DNA of 5,842 nt from Bacteroidota bacterium (lineage in GTDB: Bacteria > Bacteroidota > Bacteroidia > Chitinophagales > LD1). Positions 5,737 through 5,842 of this stretch are shown in pieces (positions within the stretch are counted from its first letter, which is position 1; every line of letters starts with the position of its first letter). Location of the stretch: contig JAFDYP010000198.1 in the NCBI GenBank assembly GCA_018267355.1, positions 1 to 5,842 on the forward strand, written 5' to 3'. Position numbers and translations under genes: made by a program. The notes below the pieces were generated by a model that was not told where the DNA came from, ran no database searches, and saw only the letters and a program-made list of their open reading frames with translations.

Positions 5737-5807
5737 CCTCATGATATGATACGATCTGTGTCGTAAAACGCGGCAGGAAATTGGGCAGTAGTATTGCTAT
5801 TGCGCCG

Positions 5808-5815
5808 CAAAAATA
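5808..5815 (-). promoter_or_regulatory. Bacteroidota -7 promoter element of the helicase gene
   Basis: The minus strand reads TATTTTTG, an exact TAnnTTTG match. No good -33 TTTG is present at the normal distance: TTTA at 5833-5830 is the nearest and is spaced too closely (14 bp). The perfect inverted repeat AGTGA-T-TCACT (5825-5815) abuts this element on its upstream side and could be an operator. Confidence 0.45.
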
Positions 5816-5842
5816 GTGAATCACTTTCGTAAATCCTAGGGT

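Larger units (their letters stand above)
5616..5807 (-). promoter_or_regulatory. Structured 5' leader of the helicase mRNA
   Basis: If transcription starts just downstream of the TATTTTTG element at 5808-5815, the leader is roughly 185-190 nt. It can form several hairpins on the minus strand: TACGA/TCGTA (5765-5750), a 9-bp bulged hairpin (5736-5714), a small ACGA/TCGT palindrome (5697-5688), and CTGCCCT/AGGGTCAG (5672-5654). The final bases before the ATG are A-rich (AAAAATCAAAAA), the usual Bacteroidota initiation context. A long structured leader is common in cold-inducible helicase genes, so temperature or autogenous control is plausible but inferred. Confidence 0.45.

Overview
The window looks like chromosomal DNA of a member of the Bacteroidota, probably of the Chitinophagales/Sphingobacteriia type. 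The evidence is a full-length GldM (a type IX secretion/gliding protein restricted to this phylum), TAnnTTTG-type promoter elements, start codons preceded by A-rich or unremarkable sequence instead of Shine-Dalgarno motifs, and a DEAD-box helicase with an FGG/RG-rich tail. The genus cannot be fixed from the sequence alone. No tRNA, rRNA, CRISPR array, insertion sequence or phage gene was seen.

Layout. Positions 1-182 hold a possible last few codons of an upstream gene and the gldM upstream region. Three plus-strand genes follow: gldM (183-1802), an inositol-monophosphatase-family phosphatase (1839-2633) and a small alpha/beta hydrolase (2716-3402). Spacers between them are short (36 and 82 bp). 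The first contains a good TAnnTTTG element only 7 bp before the phosphatase ATG, so that gene probably has its own, nearly leaderless, transcript. The second contains a degenerate CTCCGTG-type repeat. A 164-bp convergent spacer (3403-3566) carries a perfect 6-bp palindrome, a REP-like hairpin and an intrinsic terminator oriented for the minus strand. The minus strand is then filled by a 682-residue DEAD-box RNA helicase (start 5615, stop 3567), preceded by a hairpin-rich leader of about 190 nt and a TATTTTTG promoter element at 5808-5815.

How the genes relate. The three plus-strand genes do not form an obvious pathway. GldM is the periplasm-spanning shaft of the type IX secretion motor and normally sits in gldK-L-M-N; here gldN does not follow and no recognisable gldL end precedes, so this copy appears detached from the cluster. 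The phosphatase and hydrolase are soluble housekeeping-type enzymes with intact catalytic residues. The helicase is a cold-shock/ribosome-biogenesis type whose long structured leader suggests post-transcriptional control.

Most unusual signals: (1) four palindrome-like sites sharing GTTCCAC, each 12/14 to the ParB-binding parS core, two of them placed immediately after TGA stop codons; (2) the helicase leader, with an attenuator-like hairpin, a twice-repeated ACGACA...TCGTA palindrome and a 37-codon upstream ORF; (3) a strong codon-context rule in which Ile is ATA before G and ATC otherwise; (4) the gldM neighbourhood.
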